Source of the DNA: DASRQK01 sp964401685 | GTDB taxonomy: Bacteria > Bacteroidota > Bacteroidia > Sphingobacteriales > Sphingobacteriaceae | Length of the DNA stretch: 64,000 nucleotides | NCBI GenBank assembly: GCA_964401685.1 | Contig: CAYNZH010000009.1 | Location: 6,916-70,915 of the forward strand | Reading direction: 5' to 3' | Part shown: positions 58,080 to 64,000 of the stretch, piece after piece | Layout: every line of letters begins with the position of its first letter | Position numbering within the stretch: the stretch's first letter is position 1 | Notes under the pieces: generated by a model | What the model saw: only the letters and a program-made list of their open reading frames with translations | Databases searched by the model: none | What the model was told of the DNA's origin: nothing | Translations under genes and position numbers: made by a program

Positions 58080-59393
58080 ATGCATTTTCCAAAAATCGAA
58101 CAATCTTCCCCCAAGGAAATCGCTGCTTTTCAGGATCAAAAGTTGGTGGAGCTTCTTGATTACCTCTCCAAGTATTCTAAGTTCTATCAAGAAAAGGCAC
58201 AGAGAGCGGGCATTCCCCTGAAATCTATACGAACCGTTGGAGACCTGCAGAAATTTCCCTATACGACCAAGGATGATTTACAGCGCCAAAACGCTGATTT
58301 TCTGTGTGTGCCGAAGGAGCGAATCATCGATTATGTGACTACTTCGGGGACTTCGGGCGACCCCGTGTTGTTTGGGCTGACGGACAAGGATCTGGACAGG
58401 CTCGCCTACAATGAATCCCTTTCTTTTCAATCAATGGATCTGGTTTCCGGCAATTTGATACAACTCACGACAACTTTGGATCGACGATTTATGGCTGGTC
58501 TTGCCTACTTTTTAGGTGCCAGGAAAGCTGGTATGGGGGTGGTCAGGGTCGGTTCGGGCGTTCCCGAAATGCAATGGGATACGATTTTTAAACTCAATCC
58601 CACTGCCTTGGTGGCTGTTCCATCTTTTCTGTTGAAAATGCTTGAATTCGCAAAAAACAGCGGCATAGATTATAAAAGTTGTAGTGTGAAAAAAATTCTC
58701 TGCATAGGTGAGCCGATTAGGCAAGCAGATTTTACTCCGAATGCCCTTTCAAAGAGAATTCTGGACAAGTGGGACGTTCAACTCTATTCGACTTTTGCTT
58801 CTACGGAGATGGCCACAGCTTTCACCGAATGCAAGGAGGGGCGGGGCGGGCACCTGCACCCTGAGTTGATTATTGCTGAGTTTGTGGATGAAATGGGGCA
58901 ACCTGTGGCTTCCGGCGAGCCCGGGGAGCTGGTGATCACCACGCTGGGCATAGAATCAATGCCGCTTTTGCGCTTTAGGACCGGGGACATTGTGCAGGCG
59001 TTTAGGGAGCCTTGTGGCTGTGGAAGGACTACACCTCGACTCGGACCCGTGTTAGGCCGTAAACAACAGATGATCAAATACAAAGGGACGACCCTGTATC
59101 CTCCGGCCCTCTTTGATCTTTTGGACGATTTTGAAGAAGTAGAAAACTATATTGTAGAAATTAGTTCCGATGATCTTGGCGGGGATGAAATCCTCGTGAA
59201 AATCGGCTCGGCGAACTGGGAGGAGAGTGAGACCGAAGTTCAGGAAGCACTTTTGGCCAAGGTTCGAGACCGGTTTAGGGCCAAACTGCGCGTTAGTCCG
59301 AAGATCGTGTTTGAGAATGTAGACGCGATTCAAGCCTTGAAATTCCCGCCAGAAGCGAGAAAAGCGGTTCAGTTACTGGATAAGAGGCAATAG
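58080..59393 (+). CDS. Phenylacetate-CoA-ligase-family activating enzyme
   Basis: 437 aa. AMP-binding motif TTSGTSGDPV (87-96), then adenylate-contact residues in YSTFASTEM, and a C-terminal AMP-binding domain beginning near ELVITTLG. It is short relative to the acyl-CoA synthetase norm, as are PaaK-type ligases. It should activate p-coumarate, as a CoA thioester or directly onto ACP, to prime chain extension. It lies 8 bases after the FAD enzyme and ends block B. Confidence 0.85.
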   Translation: MHFPKIEQSSPKEIAAFQDQKLVELLDYLSKYSKFYQEKAQRAGIPLKSIRTVGDLQKFPYTTKDDLQRQNADFLCVPKERIIDYVTTSGTSGDPVLFGLTDKDLDRLAYNESLSFQSMDLVSGNLIQLTTTLDRRFMAGLAYFLGARKAGMGVVRVGSGVPEMQWDTIFKLNPTALVAVPSFLLKMLEFAKNSGIDYKSCSVKKILCIGEPIRQADFTPNALSKRILDKWDVQLYSTFASTEMATAFTECKEGRGGHLHPELIIAEFVDEMGQPVASGEPGELVITTLGIESMPLLRFRTGDIVQAFREPCGCGRTTPRLGPVLGRKQQMIKYKGTTLYPPALFDLLDDFEEVENYIVEISSDDLGGDEILVKIGSANWEESETEVQEALLAKVRDRFRAKLRVSPKIVFENVDAIQALKFPPEARKAVQLLDKRQ

Positions 59394-59400
59394 TAAAATT

Positions 59401-59433
59401 AAAAAAAGGCTGTACCCTAAGTAGAATACAGCC
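59401..59433 (-). terminator. Intrinsic terminator for the tRNA-Cys/small protein operon
   Basis: Stem GGCTGTA / TACAGCC (59408-59414 with 59427-59433) followed on the minus strand by a T-run (TTTTTTT at 59407-59401). It terminates the leftward transcript of the 59-residue protein gene and also lies just past the ligase stop on the plus strand. Confidence 0.8.
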
Positions 59434-59448
59434 TCATACCAAGTGCTT

Positions 59449-59628
59449 TTACTTGTTTTCTTTGGCCAGTTTATTCAAAATCGCGTCATTTTTCACGATC
59501 TGGCTGTCTTTTGGCATTTTGGAACGGTCGCCGATCTCAATATTCCGACCCAGTTTCAAAAACTGAACTTCAGCTTTCGCCGTCACCTTGTTCCTTCTGT
59601 CTTTTCTTTTTAAACGAGTAACTCCCAT
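59449..59628 (-). CDS. Small basic protein, 59 aa, unknown function
   Basis: Found by reading the minus strand; it is too short for most ORF calls. ATG at 59628, stop TAA at 59451-59449. The sequence begins MGVTRLKRKDRRNKVTAKAE and is rich in Lys and Arg, with an acidic turn (EIGDRSKMPKD) near 31-41. It lies 29 bases downstream of tRNA-Cys and upstream of a strong terminator, so it is probably on the same transcript. It may bind RNA; I recognise no family. Confidence 0.7.
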   Translation of the reverse strand: MGVTRLKRKDRRNKVTAKAEVQFLKLGRNIEIGDRSKMPKDSQIVKNDAILNKLAKENK

Positions 59629-59657
59629 TGTGCTTTATTTTTAAATCTTTTTAAACG

Positions 59658-59728
59658 AGGTCGGAAGCGGATTCGAACCGCTGTACAAGGTTTTGCAGAC
59701 CTCTGCCTAACCACTCGGCCACCCGACC
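59658..59728 (-). tRNA. tRNA-Cys (GCA anticodon)
   Basis: 71 nt without an encoded CCA. The acceptor stem pairs GGTCGGG with TCCGACC, the T arm is AGCGG-TTCGAAT-CCGCT, and the anticodon loop holds GCA (CTGCAAA), which reads Cys codons. The promoter lies at 59746-59777, and the 59-residue protein gene follows on the same strand. Confidence 0.95.
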
Positions 59729-59745
59729 CTGTATTTAAAGGACAG

Positions 59746-59777
59746 CAAAGATAACAATTAATCTTTTAAATAGGCAA
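59746..59777 (-). promoter_or_regulatory. tRNA-Cys promoter, TTG-N21-TATCTTTG
   Basis: Minus strand TTG at 59777-59775, 21-base spacer, then a perfect -7 box TATCTTTG at 59753-59746, about 18 bases before the tRNA 5' end. Confidence 0.7.
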
Positions 59778-59846
59778 ACTCTCTGGTTTTTTCTTTTGGC
59801 ATATCAATTGCATGGGTATAGGTGATAATGAATAAATGGTTTCATT

Positions 59847-59854
59847 TAAATTTG
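59847..59854 (+). promoter_or_regulatory. -7 box TAAATTTG before the porin-like gene
   Basis: TAAATTTG matches TAnnTTTG five bases before the ATG at 59860. No TTG at the normal upstream distance is seen. If used, the transcript would be nearly leaderless. Confidence 0.4.
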
Positions 59855-59859
59855 AAAGT

Positions 59860-60498
59860 ATGAAAAAGTTAATGATTACAGCATTAAGTGTGCTATTTGC
59901 AGCAGGAGTATTTGCTCAGGGAGAGCCGATGAAGTTTGGACTAAAAGCGGGTGTGAACTTCCCAAGCTATAATTTCTCAGGGGACAACAACTCATATTCA
60001 ACCAACACAGCCACTAATTTTCACGTTACAGCGTTTCTTGATGCACCCTTGGGTGGAAGGTTTCTTTCCTTGCAACCGGGATTATCAATTCAGGGTAAGG
60101 GTGCAGAATTGTCTAATTCGCAGTTCGGAACGTTGACCCAAAACACAATGTGGTTGGAAATTCCGGTCAACTTGGTTGCTAAAGTGCCTGTTGGTAATAC
60201 AAGTAATTTCTTTGTGGGTGCCGGTCCTTACGTTGGTTTTGGTCTATCTGGTAAAAACAAATACGATTCGGACTGGGGTTCAGCTGAGAGCGACTTTGAG
60301 TTCGGAAGCGACGGAACGTTAAAATCGACTGATTTTGGTCTGAATATAATCGCCGGTTTTCAATTGAGCCAAGGATTTATGATTCACGGCGGATATGGTA
60401 TGGGCTTGACAGATATCAGGGCTTCCAATAACGAATACTTCCCAGATAATAGGTTGACAAACCAAGTCTGGACAGTGGGATTAGGATTCTCCCTGTAA
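59860..60498 (+). CDS. Outer-membrane beta-barrel protein (PorT family)
   Basis: 212 aa from the ATG at 59860, chosen so that the signal peptide (KKLMITALSVLFAAGVFAQG) is at the N-terminus. The mature chain alternates aromatic and glycine-rich strands (FGLKAGVNFPSYNF, MWLEIPVNLVAKVPV, FFVGAGPYVGFGL, GGYGMGLTDI) and ends in a terminal Phe strand QVWTVGLGFSL, as in PorT/OmpA-type barrels. It is probably inserted by BAM into the outer membrane. It converges on the str operon, with a strong bidirectional terminator between. Confidence 0.85.
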   Translation: MKKLMITALSVLFAAGVFAQGEPMKFGLKAGVNFPSYNFSGDNNSYSTNTATNFHVTAFLDAPLGGRFLSLQPGLSIQGKGAELSNSQFGTLTQNTMWLEIPVNLVAKVPVGNTSNFFVGAGPYVGFGLSGKNKYDSDWGSAESDFEFGSDGTLKSTDFGLNIIAGFQLSQGFMIHGGYGMGLTDIRASNNEYFPDNRLTNQVWTVGLGFSL

Positions 60499-60516
60499 CC
60501 ATCACGCGCAATATCG

Positions 60517-60553
60517 AAAAAGGGTTGCTGATTTTAGATCGGCAACCCTTTTT
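60517..60553. terminator. Strong bidirectional terminator
   Basis: A 12-bp stem, AAAAAGGGTTGC (60517-60528) with GCAACCCTTTTT (60542-60553), and a 13-base loop. It works in both directions, ending the porin-like gene on the plus strand and the str operon on the minus strand. Confidence 0.88.
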
Positions 60554-60584
60554 CTTTGAATACTTTGAAAAGTAAAAATCAATA

Positions 60585-60890
60585 TCACACTTTGATCTCA
60601 ACTTCAACGCCGCTAGGCAATTCAAGTTTCATCAACGCATCTACTGTTTTAGAATTTGAACTGTAAATATCCAACAGCCTTTTGTAGGAACACAACTGGA
60701 ATTGCTCTCTTGCTTTTTTATTCACGTGAGGTGAACGCAATACCGTGTAGATTTTCTTCTCAGTCGGAAGTGGAATCGGCCCACTAACAACGGCGCCCGT
60801 AGGCTTTACAGTTTTAACGATTTTCTCGGCAGATTTGTCCACCAGATTATAATCGTAAGATTTCAATTTGATTCTGATTCTTTGGCTCAT
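60585..60890 (-). CDS. rpsJ: 30S ribosomal protein S10
   Basis: 101 aa. MSQRIRIKLKSYDYNLVDKS is the S10 N-terminus, with TGAVVSGPIPLPTEKK and RSPHVNKKAREQFQ further along. S10 is a small-subunit protein and an antitermination partner of NusB. Here it is the last gene of the leftward operon: the terminator at 60517-60553 follows directly, and the usual rplC partner is not next to it. It is separated from fusA by 64 bases that hold a hairpin. Confidence 0.96.
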   Translation of the reverse strand: MSQRIRIKLKSYDYNLVDKSAEKIVKTVKPTGAVVSGPIPLPTEKKIYTVLRSPHVNKKAREQFQLCSYKRLLDIYSSNSKTVDALMKLELPSGVEVEIKV

Positions 60891-60907
60891 TCTATTTTAG
60901 TTATGGC

Positions 60908-60937
60908 CCATCCATTAGAGCTATTTATAACGGATGG
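60908..60937 (-). other. Intercistronic hairpin between fusA and rpsJ
   Basis: On the minus strand CCATCCGTTA (60937-60928) can pair with TAATGGATGG (60917-60908), nine Watson-Crick pairs plus one G-U, with a 10-base loop. There is no T-run, so it is not an intrinsic terminator. It could set relative fusA/rpsJ levels or protect mRNA ends. Confidence 0.4.
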
Positions 60938-60954
60938 AGCCTGTTTTTGTGTGC

Positions 60955-63069
60955 TTAGTTGCTTACTTTTCCTTTTGCTTTGGCGATCACCTCGTCCTGA
61001 ATGTTGCGTGGTGCTTCTGCATAGTGATCAAACTCCATCGTAGATGTCGCACGGCCTGAAGTGATGGTACGCAACTGGGTTACATAACCGAACATTTCAG
61101 AAAGTGGCACCAAGGCTTTGATAACCTGAACGCCTGCACGACTGTCCATACCCTGGAGTTGTCCACGTCGACGGTTAAGGTCTCCCATGACGTCACCCAT
61201 GTTTTCCTCAGGAGTCAAAACCTCAATTTTCATGATAGGCTCGAGCAGTACAGGAGAACATTTTGGAACGGCTTCACGGTATGCGGAACGCGCTGCGATC
61301 TCAAACGATAGTGAATCGGAGTCAACCGCGTGGAAAGATCCATCAATCAAACGCACTTTCATGCTATTTAACGGATATCCTGCCAACACACCATTTACCA
61401 AGGAAGATTCAAATCCCTTTTGTACTGAAGGGATATATTCCCGTGGAATGGCCCCACCAACGATTTCATTCACAAATTGCAAAGGCTGTTTCACAACATC
61501 CCAATCCTCATCAACAGGAGAGATGACGACTTTAAGGTCAGCAAATTTACCGCGTCCACCGGTTTGTTTTTTGTAGATCTCACGGTGTTCTGTACCACCA
61601 GTGATTGCTTCTTTATAAGCCACCTGAGGTGCACCCTGATTGATTTCTACTTTAAACTCGCGCTTCAAACGGTCGATCAATACGTCCAGGTGAAGCTCGC
61701 CCATTCCTTTGATGATGGTTTGTCCGGTTTCCTGGTCAGACTCAACGACAAATGTAGGATCTTCTTCTGCAAGTTTGCCAAGGGCTGTCCCAAGTTTATC
61801 CATGTCCGCCTGCGTTTTAGGTTCGATTGCCAAACCGATAACCGGCTCTGCAAAATTCATGGACTCCAGAATGATCGGATGTTTCTCATCAGATAGGGTA
61901 TCACCCGTTTTAATGTCCTTAAATCCAACCACAGCGCCAATATCCCCTGCACCGATTCTTTCAATCGGATTTTGTTTGTTGGCATGCATTTGGAAAATAC
62001 GGGAAATCCTTTCTTTATTTCCGGAACGGTTGTTCAAAACATAGGATCCTGCATTCAGAAATCCTGAGTACACGCGGATAAAGCAAAGACGACCTACGAA
62101 TGGATCGGTTGCAATTTTAAATCCTAATGCGGAGAAGGGTTCGCTCTCTGATGGCTTTCTGAGGAGCTCAGCACCAGTCCGTGGATCGGTACCTTTGACA
62201 GCTTCCTGATCCAGAGGCGACGGGAGCAATTCCATCACGAAGTCCAACATGGTTTGAACTCCCTTGTTTTTAAAGGAAGAGCCGCAAACCATTGGTACAA
62301 ACGCGTTATCAAGTACAGCTTTTCTCAAAGCATTCAGGATTTCACGCTCAGTTAGGGAGTTAGGATCTTCGAAGAATTTCTCCATCAACGTTTCGTCGTA
62401 GCTCGCGACCGCTTCCAATAAGTTTTCGCGGTATTCTGCCACTTCATCCAACATATCATCCGGAATAGGAACCTCGGTGAAAGTCATCCCCTTGTCTTCC
62501 TCGTTCCAGACGATTCCACGGTTGTTGATCAAATCGACAACTCCTTTGAAGCTATCCTCTGCACCAATAGGCAATTGCAAAGGAACAGCGTCAGATCCGA
62601 GCATCTCTTTGATTTGTTTACAAACCTTCAAGAAATCGGCACCTGAACGGTCCATTTTGTTGACAAATCCTATGCGTGGAACTTTATAGTTGTTCGCCAG
62701 GCGCCAGTTTGTCTCCGACTGTGGTTCAACACCGTCAACTGCTGAAAACAAGAACACCAAGCCGTCTAATACCCTCAGGGAGCGATTTACCTCAACGGTG
62801 AAATCCACGTGTCCAGGTGTATCGATAACGTTTACTTGATAGGTCTTGTTTCTGTATTTCCAGTTTACAGTAACTGCTGAGGACGTAATGGTGATTCCCC
62901 GCTCTTGTTCCTGTGCCATCCAGTCAGTGGTTGCAGATCCTTCGTGGGTCTCTCCCAATTTGTGGTTTACACCGGCGTAATATAGAATCCTTTCAGTAGT
63001 GGTGGTCTTTCCAGCGTCGATGTGCGCGGCAATACCGATATTTCTTACAAGACTTAAATCTTTAGACAT
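60955..63069 (-). CDS. fusA: Elongation factor G
   Basis: 704 aa, full length. G1 is AHIDAGKTTTTERIL (15-29), the switch and G2 region is ATTDWMAQEQERGITITSSAV, G3 is DTPGHVDF, and G4 is NKMD; domains II-V follow to the end. EF-G is the ribosomal translocase GTPase. It follows rpsG by 25 bases in the str operon. No tuf gene is seen after it. Confidence 0.97.
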   Translation of the reverse strand: MSKDLSLVRNIGIAAHIDAGKTTTTERILYYAGVNHKLGETHEGSATTDWMAQEQERGITITSSAVTVNWKYRNKTYQVNVIDTPGHVDFTVEVNRSLRVLDGLVFLFSAVDGVEPQSETNWRLANNYKVPRIGFVNKMDRSGADFLKVCKQIKEMLGSDAVPLQLPIGAEDSFKGVVDLINNRGIVWNEEDKGMTFTEVPIPDDMLDEVAEYRENLLEAVASYDETLMEKFFEDPNSLTEREILNALRKAVLDNAFVPMVCGSSFKNKGVQTMLDFVMELLPSPLDQEAVKGTDPRTGAELLRKPSESEPFSALGFKIATDPFVGRLCFIRVYSGFLNAGSYVLNNRSGNKERISRIFQMHANKQNPIERIGAGDIGAVVGFKDIKTGDTLSDEKHPIILESMNFAEPVIGLAIEPKTQADMDKLGTALGKLAEEDPTFVVESDQETGQTIIKGMGELHLDVLIDRLKREFKVEINQGAPQVAYKEAITGGTEHREIYKKQTGGRGKFADLKVVISPVDEDWDVVKQPLQFVNEIVGGAIPREYIPSVQKGFESSLVNGVLAGYPLNSMKVRLIDGSFHAVDSDSLSFEIAARSAYREAVPKCSPVLLEPIMKIEVLTPEENMGDVMGDLNRRRGQLQGMDSRAGVQVIKALVPLSEMFGYVTQLRTITSGRATSTMEFDHYAEAPRNIQDEVIAKAKGKVSN

Positions 63070-63094
63070 AATGTTTTTTGTTCAGGGTTCAATA

Positions 63095-63562
63095 TTAGAA
63101 TCTGAAATGCGAGAAAGCCTTGTTGGCCTCCGCCATTTTATGTGTATCCTCTTTCTTCTTCACTGCTGCACCTTCTCCTTTAGAGGCTGAAATGATTTCG
63201 CCTGCAAGCTTTTCGTGCATGGTTTTCTCACCGCGTCTACGCGCGTAAGTGATCAACCATTTCATGCCCAAGGCAATTTTGCGTTCAGCACGGACTTCTG
63301 TCGGTACTTGGAAGTTCGCACCACCCACACGGCGGGATTTTACTTCCACAGCCGGCATGACGTTGTTCAACGCTTTTTTCCAAGCTTCCAGTCCGTTTTC
63401 TTCGGTTTTCTTTTCTACCAATTCGACCGCGTCATAAAATATAGAATATGCGACAGACTTTTTGCCATCCAGCATCATATTGTTTACAAAGCGAGTTACC
63501 TGAATGTCGTTAAACTTCGGATCAGGTAAAATGATTCTTTTCTTTGGTTTTGATTTTCTCAT
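63095..63562 (-). CDS. rpsG: 30S ribosomal protein S7
   Basis: 155 aa. MRKSKPKKRIILPDPKFND, then VTRFVNNMMLDGKKSVAYSI and RRVGGANFQVPTEVR, all standard for S7, the head-domain protein that starts assembly of the 3' domain of 16S rRNA. It lies 19 bases after rpsL and 25 before fusA. Confidence 0.96.
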   Translation of the reverse strand: MRKSKPKKRIILPDPKFNDIQVTRFVNNMMLDGKKSVAYSIFYDAVELVEKKTEENGLEAWKKALNNVMPAVEVKSRRVGGANFQVPTEVRAERKIALGMKWLITYARRRGEKTMHEKLAGEIISASKGEGAAVKKKEDTHKMAEANKAFSHFRF

Positions 63563-63581
63563 CTTTATGCCCTCCGTTTAA

Positions 63582-63989
63582 TTATTTCTTGCCTTTTGTT
63601 GGGGCTGCCGCTTGTCCTGGTTTAGGACGTTTGGTTCCGTATTTGGAACGACGCTGATTACGGCCTGCCACTCCGGAAGTATCCAATGCACCACGGATAA
63701 TGTGGTAACGTACACCCGGTAAATCCTTAACACGACCTCCACGTACCAAAACGATGGAGTGCTCTTGCAAGTTGTGTCCTTCACCAGGGATGTAGGCGTT
63801 AACCTCTTTACCATTAGAAAGTTTCACACGCGCAACCTTACGCATAGCTGAGTTTGGTTTTTTAGGGGTAGTGGTGTATACTCGCGTACACACGCCTCTT
63901 CGCTGTGGACAGTTGTCCAACGCTGGGGATTTACTCTTGTCCTCCAGAGCTACTCTACCTTTTCTAACTAATTGTTGAATAGTAGGCAT
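63582..63989 (-). CDS. rpsL: 30S ribosomal protein S12
   Basis: 135 aa. PTIQQLVRKGR at the start, TTPKKPNSAMRK (40-51) and the decoding-site loop GRVKDLPGVRY (85-95). Both positions where streptomycin-resistance changes usually arise (Lys43 and Lys88) are unchanged, so the allele looks sensitive. A basic C-terminal tail (GQAAAPTKGKK) extends past E. coli S12. The ATG at 63989 is 11 bases from the right edge, so the promoter is outside the window. Confidence 0.97.
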   Translation of the reverse strand: MPTIQQLVRKGRVALEDKSKSPALDNCPQRRGVCTRVYTTTPKKPNSAMRKVARVKLSNGKEVNAYIPGEGHNLQEHSIVLVRGGRVKDLPGVRYHIIRGALDTSGVAGRNQRRSKYGTKRPKPGQAAAPTKGKK

Positions 63990-64000
63990 TTACTGTTTTT

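Noticed and set aside
59393..59728. Genomic island inserted at tRNA-Cys carrying block B
   Set aside because: I found no direct repeat of the tRNA 3' end near 47684, no integrase and no base-composition break I can see by eye.
1..64000. CRISPR arrays, insertion sequences, prophage genes, riboswitches
   Set aside because: No regularly spaced direct repeats of 25-40 bases, no transposase or phage structural genes, and no riboswitch-like structured leader that I can identify.

Overview
This window is chromosomal DNA from a member of the Bacteroidota, most likely of the Cytophagia type. The lineage is suggested by the TAnnTTTG -7 promoter boxes in front of many genes, a gliding-motility gldC, DUF4290 next to murA, AMP nucleosidase, PorT-like outer-membrane barrels, the gene order rpsL-rpsG-fusA-rpsJ, and flexirubin-type pigment genes. 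I see no phage, insertion sequence, plasmid or CRISPR signature. Genes are tightly packed and no gene-free stretch exceeds 300 bases; the longest is 9426-9660.

Two blocks of pigment (flexirubin / aryl-polyene / dialkylresorcinol) genes lie near the ends of the window, about 38 kb apart. Block A (11-9425, all minus strand, probably continuing beyond the left edge) holds a FabZ-like dehydratase, a LolA-like carrier, a chain-length-factor-like ketosynthase, two complete ketosynthases, a short ketosynthase-like protein, an acyl carrier protein, a hotdog thioesterase, an ABC exporter and a glycosyltransferase. Block B (47684-59393) holds a tyrosine ammonia-lyase, a phenylacetate-CoA-ligase-like activating enzyme, a flavin halogenase/hydroxylase-like protein, a FabG reductase, a ketosynthase, an acyl carrier protein, an LpxL-like acyltransferase, the dialkylresorcinol pair DarA/DarB, two tandem hotdog dehydratase-like proteins and a BtrH-like acyltransferase. 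Read together: tyrosine is deaminated to p-coumarate, activated and loaded, extended into an aryl polyene acid, and joined to a DarA/DarB-made dialkylresorcinol.

Between the blocks lie core genes: rhlE, gldC, EVE protein, thioesterase, RmlD-like reductase, glutamate dehydrogenase, ccmB/ccmC/ccmD, an MsbA-type exporter, SAM hydrolase, a DUF59 Fe-S factor, a KhtT/KhtU-like K+/H+ antiporter pair, uvrD-DUF4290-murA flanked by two YceI genes, a cysteine-synthase-family enzyme, AMP nucleosidase, clpP-clpX, an HsdR-N nuclease-fold protein, holA, an ABC-F protein, an ECF sigma/anti-sigma/DUF4097 operon, a DAACS symporter, a LolD-type ATPase, plsC, tatD-tcdA, an M20 dipeptidase, and a trio made of a Cys-containing exported peptide, a beta-propeller lipoprotein and a CxxC lipoprotein. 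After block B come tRNA-Cys, a porin and the str operon, whose rpsL start lies 11 bases from the right edge.

The observations I would look at first are a seven-copy, exactly 10-bp-phased TAAGA array at 9501-9570; dehydratase-like proteins with complementary missing catalytic residues in the two blocks; the peptide/propeller/CxxC trio; an ABC-F protein with one degenerate composite ATP site; MurA with Asp in place of the fosfomycin-target Cys; and several promoters set exactly four bases before ATG, implying leaderless mRNAs.
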